DNA of 64,000 bases from JADCRZ01 sp037718865 (lineage in GTDB: Bacteria > Bacteroidota > Bacteroidia > Chitinophagales > Chitinophagaceae): contig JBBJMP010000005.1 in NCBI GenBank assembly GCA_037718865.1, positions 248,001 through 312,000 on the forward strand. The letters run 5' to 3'. Positions 8,239 to 16,434 of the stretch are shown here, piece after piece. The notes under the pieces were generated by a model. That model worked only from the letters and a program-made list of their open reading frames with translations, was not told where the DNA came from and searched no databases. The position numbers and the translations under genes were made by a program. Position 1 is the first letter of the stretch; each line of letters begins with the position of its first letter.

Positions 8239-9636
8239 TTAATTGAATTTTGTCCAGCCTTTCCACCAATCCGCATCAGCCGTACCTGCTGCACCTACAG
8301 CGCCGCGGTAAGTGGTAGCTGTAAAGCCGGCAGCTAGTTTTGCGTTGGTGAATCCGCCGCCCGTCAGTAGCGGTGACCCGGCCTGAGGGGTTAAATCAGG
8401 GGTGGCGTAATTAAATGGCGCAGTAAGTTTGACCTCGTCAACGGTATTCAGAATGGCATTCCCAAAACCGGCTGTCGTAAACCAGGATTCTACGGAGGCT
8501 GCGGTCCAACCCGTAGGGGCGGCAGTGCTTACCGTATAGTCCAGTGGTGTATTGCAACCAGCAATGATCGTATTTTGTATAAGCAGGCTGTTTGAACGGA
8601 TATTATTATCAGTCGGAACCCCTGCCCTGGCATCAATATATACTCCTCTTGGCCAGCCCATGATAACCGAGTTAAAGATAGAGATGGAAGAATTTCGCCT
8701 GATCTGGGCTCCTGCCAGGAACCTGCTGTTCACGGTATTGTTTATATTGGCTTTCGGCCCAATCGAGGTTATGTTACTGAATACTGCGGCTGTTTGTGGA
8801 AGTAAGGCGCTGCCTGTGGCATCGTTGTCACTTTCAAAAGATTCCACACTGGATACGTCCGCACGGGTTGAGTCTCTTATTATGATTCCCCATTGTACAT
8901 TGCCCCTGAAGCCGTTGTCTGTATCGAAATCATCATCCAGGGTTTTGAAGGCGATCAGGTGTTTGCAGTTCACTGCGCCTCCGAACCATTCAAAGGCGTC
9001 ATCCAGGGCATAGCTTACTTCTACATAATCAATAGTGGTTCCCCTACCCACCCCACCCATCGTCAGAGAATTTAATTCTTTATCTGGAAGAAAGGCGTAA
9101 CCTGCATATTCTATACGCACGTATCGCAATATGCCGGAATTGTCATCATCGTCTGCACCACCATATAATCCATGTCCATCGCTGTTATTGATGCCTCCTT
9201 CAATCTCCCCTATCCCTGCCGTGTTATTATAGGATGCGTTTGTCCGGGCACGACCGAGTAATACAATGCCTCCCCAATCACCCGATGTAGGTGTTGAGGC
9301 GTCGGAGGTAAAAACGATTGGTTTTTCTTTGGTGCCGTCCGCGATTAATTTTGATCCGCGGGTAATGATCAGCGCTCCGCGTGAAGACTTTTCTCCTTGT
9401 ATAATAGCGCCTGGCTCCACGGTGAGGGTAGCGCCATCCACTACATATACGACCCCACGTAATTTATAAGTGCTGCCTGTTTTTAATGTCCGGTCAGCGT
9501 TTATCTTTCCTGATAATACCAGGTTATCCTGGTTACCTCCTGTACCTGTTCCTGTTGAATCGCCATCTACTTCTATCTTCCGGCATCCGGAAATTGTAGC
9601 CACGATGATCAACGTCAATAGAAGAATCTTCTTCAT
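8239..9636 (-). CDS. Outer-membrane lipoprotein with beta-helix-like repeats, partner of TonB receptor
   Basis: This 465-residue protein has a lipoprotein signal with lipobox TISGC, so Cys18 is the lipidated residue. A Thr/Gly linker follows, and then a region rich in G, V, I and D with recurrent short strands typical of right-handed parallel beta-helix proteins. Homologues that I recall are often misnamed 'multidrug transporter'; nothing here suggests transport by itself. It starts 47 bp after the TonB-dependent receptor and ends at a terminator, so the two form an operon. I infer a surface-exposed binding partner of the receptor; the ligand is unknown. Confidence 0.75.
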   Translation of the reverse strand: MKKILLLTLIIVATISGCRKIEVDGDSTGTGTGGNQDNLVLSGKINADRTLKTGSTYKLRGVVYVVDGATLTVEPGAIIQGEKSSRGALIITRGSKLIADGTKEKPIVFTSDASTPTSGDWGGIVLLGRARTNASYNNTAGIGEIEGGINNSDGHGLYGGADDDDNSGILRYVRIEYAGYAFLPDKELNSLTMGGVGRGTTIDYVEVSYALDDAFEWFGGAVNCKHLIAFKTLDDDFDTDNGFRGNVQWGIIIRDSTRADVSSVESFESDNDATGSALLPQTAAVFSNITSIGPKANINNTVNSRFLAGAQIRRNSSISIFNSVIMGWPRGVYIDARAGVPTDNNIRSNSLLIQNTIIAGCNTPLDYTVSTAAPTGWTAASVESWFTTAGFGNAILNTVDEVKLTAPFNYATPDLTPQAGSPLLTGGGFTNAKLAAGFTATTYRGAVGAAGTADADWWKGWTKFN

Positions 9637-9683
9637 AATTGTACTGATTGATGATTGAAAATGTTATTAATTAATGCGGTATT

Positions 9684-12500
9684 TTAAAGGATATTGTAGC
9701 CAAACGTTACACTGAAATTGGTACCATACAAGCGGTCGATAAACAAGGCATCCCGTTTACCTGTTTCATACTTGCCGCTATCATCCAGGTCATAATAAAA
9801 CCTGGCCCTTCTGTTAAAAATGTCGGAGATGTTGAGTTTGATCTCCGCTTTCTTAGCGATCAGCTTCTTGGCGATCTGGAAATCGAGCAAGGGTCTTGGG
9901 GCTTCCCACACGGCAGGCACGATGTCATTACCTACATAAAGTATACGACGCCCGATCTGGTTAAATAACAAGGTGGTGCTTATTCCATACCTTTCAACAT
10001 CATACTGTAAGGCACTGTTGATCAGGTAAGGCGATTGGCCCTGCATTGGACGGTCGAGGTTTTCGCCTTTCACCCGGTTATGTATATAAGACAGATTGGT
10101 CTGGAAGGTAAAATTGCGTAAGACATCGACAAAATCCAGTTTCTTACGCATTTCAAATTCGACCCCGTATCCCTGTGCATTGTCTACGTTGGCATAATTA
10201 AACTGACTGGAGTTTCCTGCCCCATTATTATAATATAATTCAATCGGCTGCTTAAAATATTTATAAAATACACCGAGCGTAAATAACTCGCCTGCACGGG
10301 GGTACAATTCATAACGAAGGTCAAAATTGGAAACTTTGGTCCGCTGCAGTGATTTACTTCCCAAAATGGTAGCGCCCAGTTCAAAGTCATAAAACGCGAA
10401 GTTGGAAAGCTCCCGGAACTCAGGACGAACCACCGTCTGCGAGCCGGTAAGACGTAAATTGGTTTTTGGAGTGAATTTATAGGTCAGGTTGATGGCCGGC
10501 AAAAAGTCTTCTTTTTTAGTATTCACAAAACGGTTGTCGCTTTGCTTAACACTGCCTACCAATTGATCAAAACTTTCAAATCGAACACCCCAAACTATAC
10601 GCAATTTGTCAGTCAACAGGTTATCGAATTGTACATAAGCAGCATTCAGTATGGTATTGGCCAGGTACCTGTACTGATCACCGACAATACCGTTAAAATC
10701 AAAGGATTTTCCAAGGTTGCTTCCGAAATTTTCCGGACTGAAAATGCGGTCTTCATCTAATTCCAGGAGGTCGTTATGCCCGTTTCCGTTTGCATCATTA
10801 TTCCCTATGTCGTTAAGGGTAATCGAAAAGGGTTTGGAATCAAAGAGGCGGTCTTTCACCTGGAGCAGGTAGCCGACTTTTACCGTTTGATTGTTATTGA
10901 AGAAATTCAGGGTTTTAGTCAGGTCGCCTCCCGCGGTGTAAATGTAATCGGAAAGCATTGAGTAAAAGATGCTGCCCGAGCGTTGGGACAACGTGTTGCC
11001 GATCTGCGCTACAAATGAGCTGTTAGGAATGGTAGAATTCTGATTGTATTGAAGGCGCCTTTGATTTGGCACATACTGGTCAAGGATATTAAAATTCCCG
11101 TACCAGCTGAATTTCGTTTGGAGCGAGGGAAGATTGTGCTCACCGCTGACCTGTGTATTGAAGAACAGGTTGGATTTAAATCCTAATTCTCTAGCACGGA
11201 TATTATCCGTATTGGAATTCACCTCGTTGTCTATACCGGTGCGCAAGGTAGTATAGTCGCTGGCATTAACATTAAACAGGTTTTTAAAAGATATTTTGTT
11301 ATTGGAATTTAACTGTATGGCGACATTAGCCAATGCTCCCCAAAGAACATCCTGGCTATACCTGTTATTATAATAATCGAAATTCAACCCTTCTTCCCTG
11401 TCCAGGTTAATGTTAGGGAAACGGTTTCGGAATTCCAGCCTCCGGTTTGACTTATTATAAGTCACTGATAATATCCCGCCCACTTTCTTTGACAGGAACC
11501 TGGTATTAAATCCGCCATTGATCTGGAATTGTGTATTCAGGGGAAGCCCGCCTTCCATTACCGGCCAACGATTTTGAAAATTTTTGCCGAATACTGTTTT
11601 TTCCTCGTTCGATAATTTGTTGAACAGCGATTTGCGTGGAAACCCTGTGGGCAGGTCGCGGGAGCCGTCATCAATGCCTGCCCAGTCATATTCCCCTCCC
11701 TTATAAGTAAAAAAATCCTTTCCTATAGTCTGTGAATTGAAACCGGTACCAACCTGGATGCCCAGGAAACCGGCTGAAGGAATATCTTTGGTGTTGACCT
11801 GTATCAATCCGCCCGCCCATTCACCGGGATACTCCGGAACAAATGCTTTATTAATAATGATATTGTCGATCATCGGAGCCGGAAATATATCAAATGCAAA
11901 ATTTTTCCGATCGGGCTCTGTGCTAGACAAGGGTATACCATTTAACATGGCCATATTATACCGGTCACTTAACCCGCGCACGATTATATATTTACCATCC
12001 TGAATGCTGGTTCCGGGAACACGTTTCAACACTTCCCCGGTGTTTCTATCTGGTGAACGCCTGATCGCCTCTGCCGAAACTACGGCTGCAACAGTATTGG
12101 TATTTTTTTGAAATTGAATGAGTGAATTGACCGTTTCTCTTCTGGCTGAAGTCTTTGTAGCTGTTACAGTTACAGTTTCCAGCTTGCTGCCGGCAACTTC
12201 CAGGGTAACGTTAAGTTCCGTGACCTGGCCGGCAACCGCTTCAACTTCATTAATCGTTTTAGTTTCATAGCCGACAGCAGAAAATCCAAGTTCAAATTTC
12301 TTTGCCGGCTGTAAGTTGATGGTAAACCTTCCCTCCAGATCGGTTGTTGTTCCACCTGGTTCTCCGATCAGTTTTACCGATACGCCCTGTAAGGCTTCAT
12401 TCTTACTATTTAATACTTTTCCGGTGATCTTTCCAGTTTGAGCAAGGACAACGCAGGTAAGGAGCAGACTGGTTATTACAAGCAAGACATTTTTTAACAC
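9684..12500 (-). CDS. TonB-dependent outer-membrane receptor with carboxypeptidase-like N-terminal domain
   Basis: This 938-residue receptor imports a ligand across the outer membrane using TonB energy. It has a signal peptide (1-20, ending VLAQ), then a carboxypeptidase-regulatory-like beta-sandwich (about 24-105, with GKVLNSKNEALQGVSVKL). A plug domain (about 125-240, VLKRVPGTSIQDGKYIIVRG) and a beta-barrel reaching the C-terminus FSVTFGYNIL follow. The start codon is GTG (minus strand of 12498-12500); no in-frame ATG lies nearby upstream. It heads an operon with the beta-helix lipoprotein. Upstream are a -7 box without a -33 box and an 11-bp repeat array, which suggests activator-dependent expression. 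The ligand is not readable; the neighbourhood suggests phosphate or a phosphorylated compound. Confidence 0.9.
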   Translation of the reverse strand: MLKNVLLVITSLLLTCVVLAQTGKITGKVLNSKNEALQGVSVKLIGEPGGTTTDLEGRFTINLQPAKKFELGFSAVGYETKTINEVEAVAGQVTELNVTLEVAGSKLETVTVTATKTSARRETVNSLIQFQKNTNTVAAVVSAEAIRRSPDRNTGEVLKRVPGTSIQDGKYIIVRGLSDRYNMAMLNGIPLSSTEPDRKNFAFDIFPAPMIDNIIINKAFVPEYPGEWAGGLIQVNTKDIPSAGFLGIQVGTGFNSQTIGKDFFTYKGGEYDWAGIDDGSRDLPTGFPRKSLFNKLSNEEKTVFGKNFQNRWPVMEGGLPLNTQFQINGGFNTRFLSKKVGGILSVTYNKSNRRLEFRNRFPNINLDREEGLNFDYYNNRYSQDVLWGALANVAIQLNSNNKISFKNLFNVNASDYTTLRTGIDNEVNSNTDNIRARELGFKSNLFFNTQVSGEHNLPSLQTKFSWYGNFNILDQYVPNQRRLQYNQNSTIPNSSFVAQIGNTLSQRSGSIFYSMLSDYIYTAGGDLTKTLNFFNNNQTVKVGYLLQVKDRLFDSKPFSITLNDIGNNDANGNGHNDLLELDEDRIFSPENFGSNLGKSFDFNGIVGDQYRYLANTILNAAYVQFDNLLTDKLRIVWGVRFESFDQLVGSVKQSDNRFVNTKKEDFLPAINLTYKFTPKTNLRLTGSQTVVRPEFRELSNFAFYDFELGATILGSKSLQRTKVSNFDLRYELYPRAGELFTLGVFYKYFKQPIELYYNNGAGNSSQFNYANVDNAQGYGVEFEMRKKLDFVDVLRNFTFQTNLSYIHNRVKGENLDRPMQGQSPYLINSALQYDVERYGISTTLLFNQIGRRILYVGNDIVPAVWEAPRPLLDFQIAKKLIAKKAEIKLNISDIFNRRARFYYDLDDSGKYETGKRDALFIDRLYGTNFSVTFGYNIL

Positions 12501-12522
12501 GGCTCGAATATTGATTCGAGTG

Positions 12523-12530
12523 CAAAAATA
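12523..12530 (-). promoter_or_regulatory. Putative -7 element of the TonB receptor promoter
   Basis: The minus strand reads TATTTTTG, a perfect TAnnTTTG, 23 bp before the GTG start. No TTG is present 17-23 nt upstream. Instead the 11-bp repeat array begins 33 bp upstream, the arrangement expected for an activator-dependent promoter. Confidence 0.5.
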
Positions 12531-12562
12531 TCCGCATAATGTTATCCTGCGATGAATGCTGT

Positions 12563-12639
12563 GTTAAGGAATTGTGACGCGCAGGTTACGGAATCGTTAC
12601 GCGCAGGTTACGGAATCATTACGCGCCCATTAACCGGCC
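12563..12639. promoter_or_regulatory. Seven-unit 11-bp direct-repeat array, putative PhoB-like operator
   Basis: Seven consecutive 11-mers start exactly 11 bp apart: gttaaggaatt, gtgacgcgcag, gttacggaatc, gttacgcgcag, gttacggaatc, attacgcgccc, attaaccggcc. The shared core is (g/a)t(t/g)a(c/a). The central four also form a near-perfect 22-bp repeat (21 of 22 identical). One unit per helical turn is the spacing of PhoB/OmpR-type binding sites, where dimers or oligomers bind head-to-tail. The array lies just upstream of the TonB receptor promoter and 5.7 kb from a PhoB-like regulator gene. It overlaps the truncated end of the porin pseudogene. Binding by that regulator is an inference. Confidence 0.6.
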
Positions 12640-13207
12640 TGTCTTTCTTCCTTGGGTCAAAGCTTATCATTACGCCTATGACGCGTTGCGTTTTATCATG
12701 GTCTGTGACATTCGCCCCGTTCCGGGGTTTCCCGGTCAGAGGAAGAAAGGTTCACTTCGTAACCGAAAGGCCTGGCAAACATACCAGTCGTCAAAGAAAA
12801 TAGTTTGGAATTTATTCTCGAGCAATCGCCCCCAAAGTCACGTATAAAAACACCTCGCTCTGTACCTTCGAACTGAATAACCAAATGGACGGAAGGCCGG
12901 TCTTTTTGATCAAAATGTACATAGTTTAACCGGATCCTGCCCCGTCGCAATATAAAGCGATTGTTAACATATTCGGGAAAATACCTCCATTATACCTTTG
13001 TGATCCTCTCATCCGGGCTGCTTGAAACTGGGGTTGCACATATCCGCTGATACGAACCTGATCAACACGTTTTACGACAGAGAGTATGCTCTCGCTGATG
13101 TCCTTTGACATATCCAAAATGTCCATAAGAAATTGACTCTCAACCACGTGGCATAGCAAACCGAAAGTTCAACCCAGAGACAACCGCTTGATAAACGTGG
13201 ACTTCAT
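12640..13207 (-). pseudogene. Decayed phosphate-selective porin O/P-type gene
   Basis: Read from the ATG at 13207, the frame begins MKSTFIKRLSLG and hits an in-frame TGA at 13169-13171. It continues through MDILDMSKD and VRISGYVQPQFQAA, the typical N-terminus of Bacteroidota Porin_O_P proteins. After GGIFPN a frameshift is needed to read YVNNRFILRRGRIRLNYVHF, IQFEGTERGVFIRDF and LTTGMFARPFGYEVNLSSSD. Two compensating indels sit around RDF, and further shifts are needed to read MSQTMIKR and then MISFDPRKKDRP. Homology then ends at the repeat array. About 185 of roughly 400 codons remain. It is divergent from the DUF47-PiT genes. The family assignment is from memory of conserved motifs. Confidence 0.75.
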
Positions 13208-13252
13208 AATAAAATAATATTAAAATAAGTTAACAGCCCCATAAATGTGAAT

Positions 13253-13274
13253 ATTAAGAAATCATTACCAAAAA
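13253..13274 (+). promoter_or_regulatory. Weak two-unit 11-bp repeat before the DUF47-PiT promoter
   Basis: attaagaaatc and attaccaaaaa are spaced 11 bp apart immediately upstream of the -33 element. The first matches the array unit gttacggaatc at 8 of 11 positions. Relative to the downstream gene the orientation is opposite to that of the large array. With only two units in AT-rich DNA this could be chance. Confidence 0.25.
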
Positions 13275-13279
13275 GCTTT

Positions 13280-13312
13280 TTGTGGAGGGCTTAACCATAA
13301 ATTCTATTTTTG
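13280..13312 (+). promoter_or_regulatory. Promoter of the DUF47-PiT operon
   Basis: TTG at 13280-13282 and TATTTTTG at 13305-13312 are separated by 22 nt, within the 17-23 nt range of Bacteroidota promoters. Transcription should start near 13318, just before the ATG at 13328. Confidence 0.6.
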
Positions 13313-13327
13313 CCCCAAATTTTTTCC

Positions 13328-13975
13328 ATGGGCCTAAACTCGATTATGAAGATTTTCATGCCCAAAGACAGGGTATTTTATTCGTTGTTTGAAGAAGTGG
13401 CTGCTACTGTTTCCCAAATGGGAAAACTACTTAAGGTTGTGGTGAATGAACCCGATTTTGACAAAAGGGCCGCCTATATTTCCAAGTTAGAGGACATGGA
13501 ACACATCAACGACGATTTTACACATAAGATATTTACCGAGTTAGGGAGGAACTTTATTACGCCATTCGACCGTGAAGACATTCATCACCTGGCTACGGCG
13601 CTGGATGATATTGCGGATTATATTTATTCCTCCGCTAAAAAAATTAATTTTTACAAGGTAAACCCAAATGACCAGGGCATTCAGAAAATGGCAGAGCTCA
13701 TTGACCAGGCTTCCGAACAGATCAAAAATGCGGTACATGAATTACGCGACATGAAGAACATGCGACAGATCACTGATGCGCTGGTTAAAGTAAACAGTAT
13801 AGAGAATCAGGCAGACGATATTTTTGATCTGAGCGTTGACCGGCTGTTCGAAACAGAGCCTGATGCGAAAGAGGTGATAAAAAAAAGAGAGATATACCAG
13901 GTTATGGAAATTGTTACTGATAAATGTGAAGATGCGGCAAACGTAATCGAGTCAATAATTATTAAATACGCATAG
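13328..13975 (+). CDS. PhoU-like DUF47 family protein, accessory to PiT
   Basis: This all-helical protein of 215 residues has the DUF47 pattern of PhoU-related phosphate regulators. It shows PITDFDRED-like TPFDREDIHHLATALDDIADYI and, further on, the repeat-like KVNSIENQADDIF. Such proteins usually sit beside PiT transporters and modulate phosphate uptake, often using bound metal ions through E/DxxxD motifs. I chose ATG 13328 because the in-frame TTG at 13310 lies inside the -7 promoter element. The PiT gene follows after 96 bp on the same strand. Confidence 0.88.
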   Translation: MGLNSIMKIFMPKDRVFYSLFEEVAATVSQMGKLLKVVVNEPDFDKRAAYISKLEDMEHINDDFTHKIFTELGRNFITPFDREDIHHLATALDDIADYIYSSAKKINFYKVNPNDQGIQKMAELIDQASEQIKNAVHELRDMKNMRQITDALVKVNSIENQADDIFDLSVDRLFETEPDAKEVIKKREIYQVMEIVTDKCEDAANVIESIIIKYA

Positions 13976-14071
13976 GCGACCTGAAAATTGACATTAAGTG
14001 ATTTGAGTGAGTAAGCCGGCGGTAAGACATTTTTTCGGGTTTTCACATTTCCTATTCTCATACTAACCCTT

Positions 14072-15088
14072 ATGACCTTTCTAGTAGTCATCATCATACT
14101 GGCCCTGGTATTCGATTATATCAATGGTTTTCATGATGCGGCCAATTCCATTGCTACTATCGTTTCCACAAAAGTGCTTACTCCGTTCCAGGCCGTCGTG
14201 TGGGCCGCCATTTTCAATTTTGCTGCTTTTTTTATTTCAAAATACCTTATTGGAGAATTTAAAATTGGAAATACGATTGCGCGTTCGGTGAATGAAAATT
14301 TTGTCACCCAGGAGGTAATCTTTGCCGGTTTGATAGCCGCCATTGCCTGGAACCTGCTGACCTGGTGGTTTGGCATTCCTTCAAGCTCTTCACATACTTT
14401 GCTGGGTGGCTTTATGGGCGCCGCTCTTGCCCATGCAGGCGCCTTGAGCAGAAACGGAGCAGATGTAATCAATTATGAAAGAGTTATACCTACCTTTCTA
14501 TTTATATTTCTTGCGCCTATAATCGGAATGGTGATTGCTTTCTTTATTACGGTGGCCATTGTAAATATATGCCGTCATTCCCTTCCGTTCAAAGCAGATA
14601 AATGGTTCAGGCGTTTACAGTTGGTATCATCAGCTTTATTCAGCCTGGGGCATGGTGGTAATGATGCCCAAAAAGTAATGGGAATTATCGCCGCAGCCAT
14701 GGTTGCTGCCGGCCAGCTTGATGATATAAGAAACGTTCCGAACTGGGTTCCGTTCTCCTGCTTTGCGGCTATTGCCGTAGGAACCATGAGTGGAGGATGG
14801 AAAATTGTTAAGACCATGGGAACACGGATAACCAAAGTCACGCCGCTTGAAGGTGTAAGTGCGGAAACGGCTGGAGCCGTAACCCTGTTTCTTACGGAGC
14901 ACCTGGGCATTCCAGTTAGTACCACTCATACCATAACCGGCGCCATCATTGGCGTTGGAGCCACAAAGCGATTATCCGCCGTTCGATGGGGAGTTACTGT
15001 AAACTTATTATGGGCATGGATCCTAACCATCCCGGTTAGCGCTGTGATGGCGGCCCTTGTGTATTACCTGCTTAAGATATTTATCTGA
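14072..15088 (+). CDS. Low-affinity inorganic phosphate transporter, PiT family
   Basis: This 338-residue inner-membrane symporter imports phosphate, usually as a metal-phosphate complex. It has about ten hydrophobic helices and the two inverted PiT signature repeats. The first is NGFHDAANSIAT (about 16-27). The second is GHGGNDAQKVMGII in the second half, each with the Asn-Asp or His-Asp pair characteristic of the family. The preceding DUF47 gene is its usual partner. Together with the porin pseudogene and the PhoB/R-like pair it defines a phosphate-related block. Confidence 0.93.
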   Translation: MTFLVVIIILALVFDYINGFHDAANSIATIVSTKVLTPFQAVVWAAIFNFAAFFISKYLIGEFKIGNTIARSVNENFVTQEVIFAGLIAAIAWNLLTWWFGIPSSSSHTLLGGFMGAALAHAGALSRNGADVINYERVIPTFLFIFLAPIIGMVIAFFITVAIVNICRHSLPFKADKWFRRLQLVSSALFSLGHGGNDAQKVMGIIAAAMVAAGQLDDIRNVPNWVPFSCFAAIAVGTMSGGWKIVKTMGTRITKVTPLEGVSAETAGAVTLFLTEHLGIPVSTTHTITGAIIGVGATKRLSAVRWGVTVNLLWAWILTIPVSAVMAALVYYLLKIFI

Positions 15089-15138
15089 GGTTAAGGTTTA
15101 AAGGTTCTAATTTTACAACCAGTAATACCAACTATTCA

Positions 15139-15558
15139 ATGAGTTCCACCCCGCAAAGACCCATTAGAGTACTGATTGCCAAATGCGGACTGGATGGCCA
15201 CGACAGGGGGGCAAAAATAATTGCCACTGCCCTTCGCGATGCGGGCATGGAAGTTATCTACACTGGTCTGCGCCAGACCCCTGAAATGGTGGTTAGGGCG
15301 GCATTACAGGAAGACGTGGATTCCATAGGCATTAGCATCCTGAGTGGAGCCCACAACACCGTATTCCCAAAAGTGATCGAACTGATGAAAGAAATCGGAA
15401 TGGACGATGTGTTGCTTACCGGCGGCGGCATTATACCTGAAGATGATATGAAAGCGTTACAACAACTTGGTGTGGGCCGGTTGTTCGCTCCGGGAACGCC
15501 AACCAGCGAGATCGCCGGCTATATCCGGGAATGGGTAAAAAAACATCGGCATTTCTGA
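15139..15558 (+). CDS. Stand-alone cobalamin (B12)-binding domain of a methylmalonyl-CoA mutase-type enzyme
   Basis: This 139-residue protein is a Rossmann-like B12-binding domain without a catalytic barrel. It carries the base-off/His-on signature D19-x-H21-x-x-G24, S66-x-L68 and the glycine run G95-G97, so His21 should replace dimethylbenzimidazole as cobalt ligand. It matches the small subunit or C-terminal domain of acyl-CoA mutases (mcmA2 type). The large subunit must be elsewhere; none is in the window. It lies 50 bp after the PiT gene and 22 bp before an enoyl-CoA hydratase, in an acyl-CoA/TCA gene run. A methylmalonyl-CoA epimerase lies at 27650. Confidence 0.88.
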   Translation: MSSTPQRPIRVLIAKCGLDGHDRGAKIIATALRDAGMEVIYTGLRQTPEMVVRAALQEDVDSIGISILSGAHNTVFPKVIELMKEIGMDDVLLTGGGIIPEDDMKALQQLGVGRLFAPGTPTSEIAGYIREWVKKHRHF

Positions 15559-15580
15559 TTTTTCTTCAAACCTTCTTCAA

Positions 15581-16354
15581 ATGAATTATACTACATTAGA
15601 CTTTCATTCCGAAAACCACATTCTTACCATAACTATTAACCGGCCAGATAAATTAAATGCAATCAATAACCAGGTCCTGGATGAACTGAGTTCAATTGTT
15701 GACGAAGTGAAAAGCAACTCCGGGATCAGATCAGCCATTATCACCGGTTCAGGCATTAAGGCTTTTGTTGCCGGTGCAGATATTGCCGAATTTATGGCAA
15801 CAGGGGAAGGAATGGCTTTGTCGAAAAAGGGCCAGGACATTTTTTTCAAGATAGAACGTTCACCAAAGCCCATCATAGCAGCCGTAAATGGATTTGCTTT
15901 GGGTGGAGGCTGTGAGTTAGCCATGGCCTGCCACTTCAGGATTGCTTCTGAAAATGCAAAGTTCGGGCAGCCTGAAGTTAACCTGGGCATCATTCCAGGT
16001 TATGGTGGCACACAGCGGCTCGCCCAATTAATTGGCAAAGGCCGCGCCATGGAGCTGTTAATGACGGGCAATATGATTGACGCCGGAACTGCACTTTCTT
16101 ACGGATTAGTAAATGATGTAGTTCCCCAGGAAGAATTATTGGTAAAGTGCAGGACCGTTTTAGAAGGGATCAACGGAAAAGCACCCTTTGCCATAGCCAG
16201 ATGCATAGAGGCGTGTAATGCCGGCTTTGATCATTTTCAAAACGGGTATGATGTAGAAGCCAATGCCTTTGGTGAATGTTTTAACACGCAGGATATGAAG
16301 GAAGGAACCACTGCCTTCGTGGAAAAAAGAAAGCCGAAATTTATGGGTAGATGA
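15581..16354 (+). CDS. Enoyl-CoA hydratase/isomerase (crotonase family)
   Basis: This 257-residue cytoplasmic enzyme hydrates 2-enoyl-CoA in fatty or branched-chain acid breakdown. The CoA-binding oxyanion-hole segment is GADIAEF and the glycine-rich GFALGGGCELA. Glu112 and Glu132 (in FGQPEVNLGIIPGYGG) are spaced 20 apart, as the catalytic pair of true hydratases requires. Length is normal. It follows the cobalamin domain by 22 bp and precedes fumarase by 80 bp. This fits a propionate/branched-chain degradation role, but substrate chain length cannot be told. Confidence 0.92.
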   Translation: MNYTTLDFHSENHILTITINRPDKLNAINNQVLDELSSIVDEVKSNSGIRSAIITGSGIKAFVAGADIAEFMATGEGMALSKKGQDIFFKIERSPKPIIAAVNGFALGGGCELAMACHFRIASENAKFGQPEVNLGIIPGYGGTQRLAQLIGKGRAMELLMTGNMIDAGTALSYGLVNDVVPQEELLVKCRTVLEGINGKAPFAIARCIEACNAGFDHFQNGYDVEANAFGECFNTQDMKEGTTAFVEKRKPKFMGR

Positions 16355-16380
16355 AATAGCAAACGATTGCCTTAATTTTA

Positions 16381-16434
16381 TGCAGTATCAAATTCATCAC
16401 TCATAATTCATCATTCATCACACATATCACTCAT
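16381..16434. repeat. Low-complexity tcattcatcactcat repeat before fumarase
   Basis: The leader of fumC consists of degenerate copies of cat/tcatcactcat. The inverse-complement motif (atgagtgatga) recurs at 48248-48335, so this is a dispersed simple repeat of this genome rather than a specific operator. Confidence 0.5.

Noticed and set aside
12563..12639. CRISPR-like array
   Set aside because: Units are only 11 bp and directly adjacent, with no spacers and no cas genes, so it is an operator-like repeat.
12696..12950. Open frame of 84 codons read as an independent small gene
   Set aside because: Its translation is the middle part of a Porin_O_P protein and joins the neighbouring frame 12926-13159 through a frameshift, so both belong to one pseudogene.
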